A program made the translations under genes and the position numbers. From NCBI GenBank assembly GCA_027622195.1, contig JAQBZO010000012.1, positions 1 through 53,790 on the forward strand: 53,790 nt of DNA, written 5' to 3'. This stretch comes from Planctomycetota bacterium (lineage in GTDB: Bacteria; Planctomycetota; Phycisphaerae; Phycisphaerales; SM1A02). Below the pieces are notes generated by a model. It did no database searches. It was not told the DNA's origin and saw only the letters and a program-made list of their open reading frames with translations. Positions 9,418 to 17,674 of the stretch are shown one piece after another. Numbering within the stretch: the first letter of the stretch is position 1; every line of letters begins with the position of its first letter.

Positions 9418-10340
9418 TTGGAAACTCCAGGCGTTGCCGACGACGGCTGCGGGATCCCCTTCGCATCGAGTGTTGCATTTTCATCAAGCAGATGAAATGG
9501 AGCGCGGCTCATGTCGCCCACAAAGGTGGTGCTTCCAGAGAGCGATGCCTTCAAGGTGTCGAGCCATGTCAGGAAAATCGCGAGGTCTGCTTCTTGGCGC
9601 ATCTGTTCGTAGTACACCGCTGCGCGCTCGTTCCCCTCAGCTTCGATCTGAGTCGCCCACTGATTCGTGAATGCTCGAATCGTGTCGGCCTGCGTGGCGG
9701 CGAGACTCTCGATGGCATCGGCCGCCGAGGCACCCTTCGATTCCTCGAGGTTTCCCAGTGTTTCCTGAACAGCACTCATGCGGCGAAGGACGGCCACGGT
9801 CGTTTTCGGAGGCAACACCAGTTGGGATAACCCCACGCTGACCGCCTCGATTCCCGTACTGCTCGTCGCTTGCAAGTCTGCGAGAATCACTTTTTCTGCA
9901 TCGGCAATTTTGCTCGAGGATCCAATGAGTTGATTGAACTCGAATCCGCCAAGAAGTCGAAGAGTGCCTTGCAGTCGCGTTTCCAGTTCTTTGGTAGCGC
10001 CGTCGAGTGCTCCGTAACTATTGAAGAAGTCGAGCGCCAATTCAGAGTTGGGATCGATACGCCACAACAGGAATGCTTGAGCGACGATCTGTTGTCCATC
10101 CTTCGTGAGCACAGTTTCGAGCGGACTCTCAATAAACTGCAATCGAGTATCCAGCTTGGTGACTTGATCGATAAAGAACGGCGCCTTGAAGTGGAGTCCG
10201 GGCGCTCGCTCAATGCCCGCAGGGCGACCGAGGCGTGTCACGATTGCAATCTCGTGCTCACTCACGGTGTACGTGGTGTTGAAGAGGATGAGGATCACGA
10301 TGATGACGAGACCCATGATGACTGGAAAACGTTTACGCAT
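9414..10340 (-). CDS. HflC-like SPFH-domain membrane protein
   Basis: 308-aa protein with an N-terminal membrane helix (~6-23), the HflC-type start of the SPFH domain (YTVSEHEIAIVTRLGRP, GLHFKAPF, VTKLDTRL, KDGQQIVAQAFLLWRI) and a helical C-terminal half containing ATQADTIRA and EAEGNERAAVYYEQM. These features match HflC, the partner of HflK in the FtsH-regulating complex. The tail (VGDMSRAPFHLLDEN) resembles the usual HflC end but then extends into a P/S-rich segment. It sits between two different HflK-like genes, so it could form alternative heteromers. The start at 10340 lies 20 bases after the upstream gene. Confidence 0.88.
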   Translation of the reverse strand: MRKRFPVIMGLVIIVILILFNTTYTVSEHEIAIVTRLGRPAGIERAPGLHFKAPFFIDQVTKLDTRLQFIESPLETVLTKDGQQIVAQAFLLWRIDPNSELALDFFNSYGALDGATKELETRLQGTLRLLGGFEFNQLIGSSSKIADAEKVILADLQATSSTGIEAVSVGLSQLVLPPKTTVAVLRRMSAVQETLGNLEESKGASAADAIESLAATQADTIRAFTNQWATQIEAEGNERAAVYYEQMRQEADLAIFLTWLDTLKASLSGSTTFVGDMSRAPFHLLDENATLDAKGIPQPSSATPGVSK

Positions 10341-10360
10341 GACAGTGTCCTTGAGGGGCG

Positions 10361-12436
10361 TTAGCCACCCGATTTTTCTCCGTCCTTCGAGAGGTAATCA
10401 CCGAGATTGAGCCCTGACTCGGGCTGTTGCATATCGACATCAATGGATGTGTTCTCTGGTTTCGTTCCGATCAGATACTTGACGCGAACACCCGCGAGTT
10501 GGCGCGCCAAAACCTCCATCACACGCCGCTCGCGATAGAGCGCAGGCGCCGCTGCCCACGCAGCTGATTGACCAGCCACCTCGGCTGCGTTCGCGCGTGC
10601 GTCCATCAGCAACTCCCACCCTCGGGCGCGCGCTCTTGCAATCACGCTTGCCGCTTGCGCAGGATGTTGGAGAAGAATCGTCTCGATCGCGGATCGTTGC
10701 TTCATCGCCTCGGGGCTTGCGATGCCGAACTCTTCCTCTGTCTTTCGCAAGAGTTCAATGGCGGCGATCGCAATTCCCGCTTGCTCTTCTGATCCAATGA
10801 TCACCGACATCGAAACACTCGCGGTTCGCGCTGCCTCTTCCTTCATCTTCCGAGCATTCTGTGAATCGATCGAGAGTTCCTCGAACATATTCATCGCGCC
10901 ATTGGGCGGGCGCATTTTCGGAATGAGCACACTCACCACTTCCACGCCAGTCTTCGATGCATCGAATGAGGCTTGAATGCGATCGCGCAGGGTACGAACG
11001 ATCGAATCTCCCTGCGGAGAAAGGACCGCGTCTAAACGCTGGGTCGAAAGAAACTGCGTGGTCTCGCGAAGAGCCAGTGCGCGAAGGGCGCGCTCACGCA
11101 TATCAAGGGAAGAGCGACGACTCCTCACATCGTTGCAAAACGAGAGGAACGCGAGGAGGCCATCCTGTTTCACTCTCCACTCGAGCTTGATGTCCGCATC
11201 CACCAGGCTGAAACCCTCAGCGCTCGCGTCGGCCGAGCCAGATCCTTGCCCAACCACAACGCTCGCCGCCACCAAGAATGGACTTCGATCTTGATCGACT
11301 CCGCTGTCATCGTCGGACCAGAGTTGCACATCTCCACCGGCCTTCGTCTTGGGACCCAGATCGATGGAATGGATGCGATTCACTGGCCAAATCTCAACGG
11401 TCTCGAGTGGCCAAGGCAACTTGAAGAGCAACTCGCCTTGAGCCACCGCGCCCACCGACTGAGATCCGCGCTGTCGAACCGCTTGCTCTCCTGGTCCCAC
11501 CACGACGATGCACGACATCAAGATGAGCATTCCCACTCCCACTGCGCCGAGCCACGCGACGCTTCTGAGCAGAAGTTGATATCCCCACGAACTGGTGATG
11601 TCGAAACCAAACTGGTAATTGACTGCCTCGTTGATGCTTCGAACGAGCGAGTCTGGCGTCGCAAGCAGTCCAAGGATCTTCGAGTCGAATGCGGGCCGTG
11701 GAGTCTCATGCGCGCGCCGGGGTCGGTACACATTCAGTGCAAGGTTGAGGAGTGTTTCTGCACCAACCAAAACCATGAAGACGCCAATGCCCTTGGTGAC
11801 TCCTTCCAGCACCCCAGGGGTCTGAAAGAGATGGAACACATTGCCGACGCCGATCGCCAGAAGGACCAACGCATTACCGACCATGATTCCAGCGCCGCCA
11901 CGCAGATTCTGCCACGCGGCTTGCTTCGCCATGCCCGCGATGAAGCGCGAGAAAATAAAGGAGACCAACGCTCCGCCCGCGGTGACGGCGAGTTCCCATC
12001 CTGCGCTTGAATTGATCTGGAATCCATCAGTCGAGGACTGGAGATTGCTCTGTTCACCAAACCACTCGAAGAGTCTCCACGCCATCCAAAAGAGTGTGAC
12101 GGCAAAGAGCACGCTCACGGCGGGGACAAACCATCCATGTATCCATCGCAGTCGGTTGGCTGCGACGCGCGCGCCAAGGTCAGTGGACTGTCCATCCGCT
12201 GCGCCCGATTCAAGTTCGAGCGATTCGATTCGCTCGGCCGTGTGCTGCTGATAGGTCAGGATGAGAGCCATCCACGGAATCGCGCCGAGCAAGATCCATT
12301 GTGCCCCGACGACCAGTGCGGTGTCCCCTGCTGTTCGTCCATACAACAGCGCGGCCAATCCCAATCCAATCTGGAGAAGGAGACCGAAAAAAGAGACGCG
12401 AGAGGCCTGCTGATAGGCGAGATGATCTGTTCGCAT
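10361..12436 (-). CDS. Polytopic HflK-like SPFH protein with multi-helix N-terminal membrane domain
   Basis: 691-aa protein from the ATG at 12436; a TTG at 12484 would add 16 residues but has no better support. About six hydrophobic helices fill residues 10-240. A seventh helix (~297-318) leads into an SPFH domain starting VVVGPGEQAVRQRG, with LLFKLPWPLETVEIWPVNRIHSIDLG, and a long helical C-terminal region with EEAARTASVSMSVIIGSEEQAG. Standard HflK has one helix and about 400 residues, so the N-terminal ~290 residues are an accretion. It is the first gene of the SPFH-ABC operon. The role of the extra membrane domain is unknown. Confidence 0.85.
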   Translation of the reverse strand: MRTDHLAYQQASRVSFFGLLLQIGLGLAALLYGRTAGDTALVVGAQWILLGAIPWMALILTYQQHTAERIESLELESGAADGQSTDLGARVAANRLRWIHGWFVPAVSVLFAVTLFWMAWRLFEWFGEQSNLQSSTDGFQINSSAGWELAVTAGGALVSFIFSRFIAGMAKQAAWQNLRGGAGIMVGNALVLLAIGVGNVFHLFQTPGVLEGVTKGIGVFMVLVGAETLLNLALNVYRPRRAHETPRPAFDSKILGLLATPDSLVRSINEAVNYQFGFDITSSWGYQLLLRSVAWLGAVGVGMLILMSCIVVVGPGEQAVRQRGSQSVGAVAQGELLFKLPWPLETVEIWPVNRIHSIDLGPKTKAGGDVQLWSDDDSGVDQDRSPFLVAASVVVGQGSGSADASAEGFSLVDADIKLEWRVKQDGLLAFLSFCNDVRSRRSSLDMRERALRALALRETTQFLSTQRLDAVLSPQGDSIVRTLRDRIQASFDASKTGVEVVSVLIPKMRPPNGAMNMFEELSIDSQNARKMKEEAARTASVSMSVIIGSEEQAGIAIAAIELLRKTEEEFGIASPEAMKQRSAIETILLQHPAQAASVIARARARGWELLMDARANAAEVAGQSAAWAAAPALYRERRVMEVLARQLAGVRVKYLIGTKPENTSIDVDMQQPESGLNLGDYLSKDGEKSGG

Positions 12437-12519
12437 AGTCAATATTGTGACGCCAAAGAAATGCCCACATCCCAGCGGGTCCAACGAAAGGGATAGTACG
12501 CTCGTCTGGCATCAAGTGT

Positions 12520-12550
12520 TTGGACTCGACCGACCCTCTTTGCGTAGACT
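12520..12550 (+). promoter_or_regulatory. Candidate promoter of the orphan ABC-2 permease
   Basis: A TTGGAC hexamer (12520-12525) and a TAGACT hexamer (12545-12550) are spaced by 19 bases, ten bases before the ATG at 12560. Both match sigma-70 consensus only partly. The site lies in the short divergent region between the SPFH-ABC operon and the permease, so it is positioned to control the plus-strand gene; a leader this short would be nearly leaderless. Confidence 0.25.
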
Positions 12551-12559
12551 TTCGATCCT

Positions 12560-13612
12560 ATGTTCGCCGCCCTTGAACAATTTTTTGCGATCGCTCGGTC
12601 CACGCTGACGGAGTGCCTCCGTCAACCCGTCGCGCTCGCCGTGGTGCTCGTTGCGGGACTGTTCGTCGTGCTGAGCAATCCATTCTCGGCGTACACCATG
12701 TCGGATGACAACCACATGTTCGTGGACATCGGACTCTCAACCCTTTTCCTCGCCGGAGCAATCTTGGCGGCGTTCCTCGCCACGAGTGCGATCAGTCGAG
12801 AAATCGAGAATAAGACGCTCCTGACGATCGTGTCCAAGCCCGTTTCGCGGTCGGTGTTCGTGATTGGTCGTTTCGCTGGAGTCGCTGGAAGTTTGATCGT
12901 CTCGCTCTCGTTCCTTGCCTTGCTCTACGCCATCGTCGAGCAGCATGGGGTCCTTGAAACAGCCGCAACGCCAATCCACCTTTCTGTGGTGCTCTTCGGT
13001 GCCATTGGTCTCATCGTGTCGGCGGCATCAGCCGTGTGGATGAACTACTTCCACAATCAAAGTTTTGCGGCGTGCTTTCTCGTGTTTGGCGTGCCAATCC
13101 TGTTGGTGGCGTATCTGCTCTCGATGCTCTTCAACGCCAAGTTGGAGGCTCAGACCATGAGCATGGCCTTCGAACCAGAGCAGTGGAAAGCGATCGCGCT
13201 CATTGTGGAAGCGATTGTGGTGCTTTGCGCGATCGCCGTTGCTGCGAGTACGCGACTGGGTCAAGTCATGACGCTCTCAATCACGATGGGGGCGCTCATT
13301 CTCGGTCTGCTTTCGGATTGGATTTTCGGTCGCACCGTTTTGCTCTATGAATCCATGACAGCGTCGACCGATGCAACGGCACCCCTCGTCAGCGCAGCGA
13401 GCGAATCCGTCACACCGACCGCCTACGCATTCGCCCGGACAGCGTGGAGCGTGGTGCCTGATTTTCAGATGTTTTTTGTGACCGACGCGATCAATCAGGG
13501 GGTGGGCGTTCCCGCAGCGTATTTCTGGACGGCATCGGTCTACGCCTGCTGCATGGTCGCCGCGTTCGTTGCCATCGCCATCGCCCTCTTTCAGCGGCGC
13601 GAAGTCGGCTGA
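12560..13612 (+). CDS. ABC-2 type permease without adjacent ATPase
   Basis: Inner-membrane protein of 350 aa with about seven hydrophobic helices. The ABC-2 coupling motif is clear: ATSAISREIENKTLLTIVSKPVSR followed by FVIGRFAG (about residues 75-112), closely parallel to the motif in the permease at 4836-6869. No ATPase is encoded next to it on this strand. The nearest one (6866-7978) belongs to the divergently read SPFH-ABC operon, which shares the intergenic region, so both permeases may use it. A ~50-residue soluble stretch after residue 255 lies before the last helix. The substrate is unknown. Confidence 0.85.
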   Translation: MFAALEQFFAIARSTLTECLRQPVALAVVLVAGLFVVLSNPFSAYTMSDDNHMFVDIGLSTLFLAGAILAAFLATSAISREIENKTLLTIVSKPVSRSVFVIGRFAGVAGSLIVSLSFLALLYAIVEQHGVLETAATPIHLSVVLFGAIGLIVSAASAVWMNYFHNQSFAACFLVFGVPILLVAYLLSMLFNAKLEAQTMSMAFEPEQWKAIALIVEAIVVLCAIAVAASTRLGQVMTLSITMGALILGLLSDWIFGRTVLLYESMTASTDATAPLVSAASESVTPTAYAFARTAWSVVPDFQMFFVTDAINQGVGVPAAYFWTASVYACCMVAAFVAIAIALFQRREVG

Positions 13613-13848
13613 TCAGGCCGCGTCCCAGGATTCAATTTCAATCCGCCTCTTGGTGACCATTCGCGCAACGAGGAGTGGATCGCAGGCAAGTTTGGCATGC
13701 CCAACATTTTCGCGAACTGCGACGACATCAAGGTTAAGCCGTTCGAAAGACAAGCGAAACACAACCCGATCCCCGAATAGACAAAGAGAAAGATCCCCCA
13801 ATGTTGAGCTCAGCGACTGGACTCTTCCGAGTGGATCTCAACGCTCAT
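13613..13848 (-). pseudogene. Possible small gene with a single-base frameshift
   Basis: An ATG at 13848 overlaps the stop of the upstream ClpP-like gene (ATGA) and opens MSVEIHSEESSR before a TGA at 13810-13812. A different frame then stays open from 13837 to the stop at 13613, giving coding-like sequence (SLSSTLGDLSLCLFG, VVFRLSFERLNLDVVAVREN, ending IEIESWDAA). Joined by a one-base shift they would make a ~78-aa protein that fills the gap to the convergent permease exactly. Either the sequence lost one base, the gene is broken, or a -1 shift occurs near CGC TGA; no slippery heptamer is visible. If intact, a TTG at 13801 could start a 62-aa version. Function unknown. Confidence 0.35.
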
Positions 13849-15194
13849 GTATTCCCCTGCTGACGAGCATTCTTGAGTTCGCGCTGCAACTGCTCTTTCG
13901 CCTGCTCCAGTTGCTTGACGCTGAGTTGATGCTCAACGCCCGCAACGCGTTCACCCAAACGCTTGCTCCACTGAATGAGCTTGTTCACAATCGCGAGACG
14001 AGACTGCAAAATCTTCATCGGATCGCCAGAGCCTGTGCCCTTGTAGTTGAGTTCTGACTTGAGAAGCGGGATTTCTTCGTCCGCATCCTTCAACAGTTTT
14101 TGCCACTTTTCGTAGATCTTTTGTCCATCGAGATTGACCACAAATCGCCCATCAAGGTTCATCATCTTCATGAGATCCTCAACGGTCTCCGCCGTGCCAT
14201 CCGAGAAACGAGAATGGAGTCCATTCTGTGCATTGAAGTCCAGGTTTTCCTTCTCGTTCGACATCTGGAACTCGCCCTCGAGAGTGTCGTACCAGGTCAC
14301 TTTCCCTGTCACTGGATCCTTGTCGTACGAAAGGAGGAGTGGCGAATACACCATGCACTTGATGATGTGCCCCCAGCGCCCGCCAATCTCTCCGCCCTCC
14401 CCGACCTTGACGAGCCATGCCTCAAGTTCGCGTCCTGTCGCCGACTTATCTCCGCCGAACATCGTGATCGAGCCTAACGAACCATGGCTCATGAAGTACA
14501 CCTCGTCCGCATGAAGTGCAGTGAAAGCCGCACCGGAGATTGCCTTCTCGATCCACGCCACAACCCGATGATGCTTCTTGATTTCCTTCAACGAATCATG
14601 GATGTCATCGCCTTCAACCACCAATCCACCGTTCGAATTGATTTTAAGGACGATGATCTGTCCAGGCCCAAAGGTGTCTGCAATCTTGGCGATCTCGTCG
14701 ATCTCGTCGTGTCGCAATCCGATACCCACGGTCCCGTCCATTGGCAGAATAAAGACTTCTTTCTTCGCCCCTTCGCCTGCCGTCGTCGTGGAAGTGCTGG
14801 GTGTGGCGGATGTGGCCGCGGCGGATGCTGCACCTGCGTCTGTGGGAGCAGTCGTCGTTGCGGCGGCGACCACGGCGGCTTCGACCGTCGAGATTCGCAG
14901 GATTGCCTTGACGAGGACACTCTTTCGCGATGTCGATCCAGATGCTTCAGCGACAGACACTTCAATCATGGACGAAGTGAGCCGCGTCACAACACCAACA
15001 ATCGTGGAGACTGCTGATCCAGAGCGAGCCTTGATCTCGACTCGATCTCCTACTTTTCCAACCCAATTCGTACCGCTTGGAAGGCGAAGGGTCGTGGAGT
15101 CCTGCATTGAGGCAGCCAACGCCGCGGATGAAAAAACAATCTCAATCGATGCCGTCATCGCGAGTGTAAGGAGCAAACGAATAAAAATCTTCAT
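13845..15194 (-). CDS. Secreted ClpP/NfeD-fold serine protease-like protein
   Basis: 449 aa from the ATG at 15194, chosen because it opens directly into a signal peptide (MKIFIRLL ... AALAA); an upstream start at 15215 adds seven residues. After a small beta-rich region (~30-100) comes an Ala/Thr/Ser-rich linker (~105-140). A ClpP/crotonase-like domain follows (VFILPMDGTVG, IIVLKINSNGG, VVAWIEKAISGAAFTALHAD). The Ser of ISGAA (about 221) sits where NfeD/SppA-type proteases carry the nucleophile. The C-terminal ~70 residues are predicted helical/coiled coil. Probably extracytoplasmic; protease activity is inference. A related gene lies just upstream. Confidence 0.78.
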   Translation of the reverse strand: MKIFIRLLLTLAMTASIEIVFSSAALAASMQDSTTLRLPSGTNWVGKVGDRVEIKARSGSAVSTIVGVVTRLTSSMIEVSVAEASGSTSRKSVLVKAILRISTVEAAVVAAATTTAPTDAGAASAAATSATPSTSTTTAGEGAKKEVFILPMDGTVGIGLRHDEIDEIAKIADTFGPGQIIVLKINSNGGLVVEGDDIHDSLKEIKKHHRVVAWIEKAISGAAFTALHADEVYFMSHGSLGSITMFGGDKSATGRELEAWLVKVGEGGEIGGRWGHIIKCMVYSPLLLSYDKDPVTGKVTWYDTLEGEFQMSNEKENLDFNAQNGLHSRFSDGTAETVEDLMKMMNLDGRFVVNLDGQKIYEKWQKLLKDADEEIPLLKSELNYKGTGSGDPMKILQSRLAIVNKLIQWSKRLGERVAGVEHQLSVKQLEQAKEQLQRELKNARQQGNT

Positions 15195-15248
15195 GGTGTG
15201 TACCGACAAGTGCAATGGTTGGAAGATGCACGCTTCGCCAAAAACGAA

Positions 15249-16370
15249 TCAGCCCGACAGACCTCCGCCGAATCCCCTACCTCCACCACTTCCGCCAGGT
15301 GCGTTGCCGCCTTTTTTCTTGGAGTTCTGGAGCTGCTTCCGTTTCTCGTCGATTTCTCCGATGCGCGCCTTCAACTGTGGTTTGGTGACACCGAGTCGAC
15401 GCTGCGCCGCTTCATAGCGTTGAATAATCTTGAGCACCTTGTCGTAGAGACCACGCTGACGATTCAGTTCTTTCAGAGGATCAGTTGAATCTGGAGTTTT
15501 TGCATCAGTCAAGTACCCCTTTGCCTTCTCGAAGGCAGCCCGCCAATCTTCGACATACCCATCAATGATCTTGATGCCGGCGTCATCGGGAGTGAACTCG
15601 CGGTATCCCATGATGTACATGAGATCAGCGAGCCCAGCATCATCTTCGGCATCAACGAGTCCATCGGCAAGGCCGATCTCGTCGGCGGTGTCAGCGCTGA
15701 ATCGAAGGAGATCCTTCTCGTTTTCATCGAGAATGTAAGTCCCCTTTGAGTCTTGCCTCCAACGTAGTCCGTCGCGACCGACGAAGTCCACACTACAGAT
15801 TTTCTCGGGGCGCAACATACACTGAGCCATGAACCCGTCGTATCCACCTGCTTGGAGAAATCCACCGGTAATGGCGTTCATCGCTTCGCGAAACTTGCGT
15901 TGCACTTCTTGATCGGGATGCTGCTGCCTTGCAGCGATTTGGGCGTAGGTTGGGCCCCACAGCCGACCGTGTCGACTCATGTACATGTCGGGCCATCCGA
16001 ACGCGAAGATAAAACTGAAACCGACGCAGTCTTGCACCCACATGACTTGCTTGAATTCGCGCAGTTCCTCTTTGAGTGACTTGATCATGCGACGCGCTTG
16101 GTCGTCGTCAAACATGCTGACCTCGCTTCGGTCATCATTCTGCAAGTAGTCGTTCGTGTCGATATCCGCTGAATTCAGTCGGAAGATCACGAGGTCGGGC
16201 TTCTTCTCCTTGACATCAGCGATCACTTGGTTGAGTGCCATCGGATGAATGTCCGTTCCAAGCTGCCCTGTGAGCGGAATGACATACACCTTCGGATTGA
16301 CGACTTCGCTAGGGACAGCGCTCATGCAAAAGAGCACGGCGGAGACGGCGATGAGTGAATGAGTGAGCAT
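15249..16370 (-). CDS. Secreted ClpP/NfeD-fold protein, divergent paralogue
   Basis: 373 aa with a signal peptide (~1-18), then VYVIPLTGQLGTDIHPMALNQVI and LVIFRLNSADI, which parallel the equivalent strands of the neighbouring protein at 13845. The segment VMWVQDCVGFSFIFAFGWPDMYMS aligns with VVAWIEKAISGAAFTALHADEVYFMS there. The Ser of GFSF (about 119) may be the nucleophile, but the usual small-residue context is lost, so the protein may be inactive. The C-terminus is helical and ends in a Gly-rich, KKK-containing tail (~345-373). SD-like GAGGA lies eight bases before the ATG. The 54-base gap to the next gene suggests one operon. Confidence 0.72.
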   Translation of the reverse strand: MLTHSLIAVSAVLFCMSAVPSEVVNPKVYVIPLTGQLGTDIHPMALNQVIADVKEKKPDLVIFRLNSADIDTNDYLQNDDRSEVSMFDDDQARRMIKSLKEELREFKQVMWVQDCVGFSFIFAFGWPDMYMSRHGRLWGPTYAQIAARQQHPDQEVQRKFREAMNAITGGFLQAGGYDGFMAQCMLRPEKICSVDFVGRDGLRWRQDSKGTYILDENEKDLLRFSADTADEIGLADGLVDAEDDAGLADLMYIMGYREFTPDDAGIKIIDGYVEDWRAAFEKAKGYLTDAKTPDSTDPLKELNRQRGLYDKVLKIIQRYEAAQRRLGVTKPQLKARIGEIDEKRKQLQNSKKKGGNAPGGSGGGRGFGGGLSG

Positions 16371-16447
16371 GGGTAGGAATCCTCAATCCGTGGGGTGTGG
16401 TGAATCGTAACCCGACTGCGCCTTCTCGCGGTGACTTCCAGAATGTT

Positions 16448-17674
16448 TTAGTTGCCATCGGGGTGGCTGAGGGCGGATTCAAGCCACATGACCGCCTCGT
16501 CGCGGGTGGTCATCGGTCCTGTCAACTGCGCGTCGTAGGCTCGATCAAGCCACTTTTTGAAGGAGGGCCCTGGGTTCATCTTCCGATCGATGAGGTCTTG
16601 TCCTGTGATGAAGGGTGCGGGAAAAATCCCTCCAGGGCGGGCGCAGAGTGACCGATAGTGATCGAGTTGGCAACGCGCAGTGGGGTTTCGAGCGAGCGCC
16701 ACGGCAAGCGCTTCGGTGAACCCGGGTCGAGCCGCGGCGCGAATTTGCGCGGCGAGCGGGAGCGTTGTCCAAGTCGGAAGTTGGGTGATCGCCAATTCGA
16801 TGGAGACAAGAGCAGCGTGCTCGTCGTTGCTGAGCATCAGGGCGGCGCGTGCATCTCCGCGGAGGGATGGGGTTGCTCGAGATCGATCCAACCTCCACGC
16901 CACAAGTGCAGTCACCCAGTCGGCTGATGGATCAAGAGCCTGGAGTGTTGAGAGTTCGGCATCGATGCTCTCCTCGATCAGGGTTGAACCATCGAGGTGG
17001 GTTGTTTGCAAAAGTGCGCACGCTCTTGTGCGGCTGGGATGCGAGAGCATGTGGCGCACCTCATTCCCGATGCGCTCACGGCTGACTGCGTTGAGTCCAG
17101 GCGCAGCATCGCGAATCGCTTGTTCGGTCGCAGGATCAATCGAGAAATTGAGTCGGGCGGCAAACCGAACGGCACGAAGTGTGCGGAGTCGATCTTCCGC
17201 GATTCGCTCTGAGGCTGATCCAATGGCGCGGACGACTCCACTCGCGATGTCTCGCTTTCCCTCGACATAATCAATGATCTTGCCTGTTGCTGGATCCTCG
17301 AAGATTCCATTGATGGTGAAGTCGCGTCGGTGTGCGTCGAGCTGGTCCGTTGAAAACGTGACTGACTCAGGTCGTCGTCCATCTTGATAGGGACCATCAC
17401 TCCGAAATGTGGCGACTTCGATCGTGTGACCACCCATTCGCACGAGCATGACTCCGAAATTGGTGCCGACACCGCGCGAACCTCGAAACAGTTTTGCAAC
17501 TTCGTCAGGATGAGCATTGGTGGCGATGTCGTAGTCGCCTGGTTCGAGATTGAGTATCCGATCACGCACACATCCCCCCGCGAAATAGGCTGTGAAACCG
17601 GCATTCGACAGTATCCCAGCGATCTTGGTTGCGGCATCACGCGGGGAGATGGCTTCATCGCGTTGGGTCATCAA
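16448..17674 (-). CDS. CCA tRNA nucleotidyltransferase / poly(A) polymerase family
   Basis: Class II nucleotidyltransferase (408 aa) that adds CCA, or part of it, to tRNA 3' ends, or A tails in PAP members. The head domain shows FAGGCVRDRIL followed by the catalytic GDYDIAT (two Asp, about 47 and 49), then RRDFTINGIF, the neck motif IAEDRLRTLRAVRFAARL and ERIGNEV. No HD phosphohydrolase domain is apparent. CCA-adding and A-adding enzymes cannot be separated safely by eye. The ATG overlaps the plsC stop (ATGA); it is the last gene of a four-gene minus-strand operon. Confidence 0.92.
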   Translation of the reverse strand: MMTQRDEAISPRDAATKIAGILSNAGFTAYFAGGCVRDRILNLEPGDYDIATNAHPDEVAKLFRGSRGVGTNFGVMLVRMGGHTIEVATFRSDGPYQDGRRPESVTFSTDQLDAHRRDFTINGIFEDPATGKIIDYVEGKRDIASGVVRAIGSASERIAEDRLRTLRAVRFAARLNFSIDPATEQAIRDAAPGLNAVSRERIGNEVRHMLSHPSRTRACALLQTTHLDGSTLIEESIDAELSTLQALDPSADWVTALVAWRLDRSRATPSLRGDARAALMLSNDEHAALVSIELAITQLPTWTTLPLAAQIRAAARPGFTEALAVALARNPTARCQLDHYRSLCARPGGIFPAPFITGQDLIDRKMNPGPSFKKWLDRAYDAQLTGPMTTRDEAVMWLESALSHPDGN

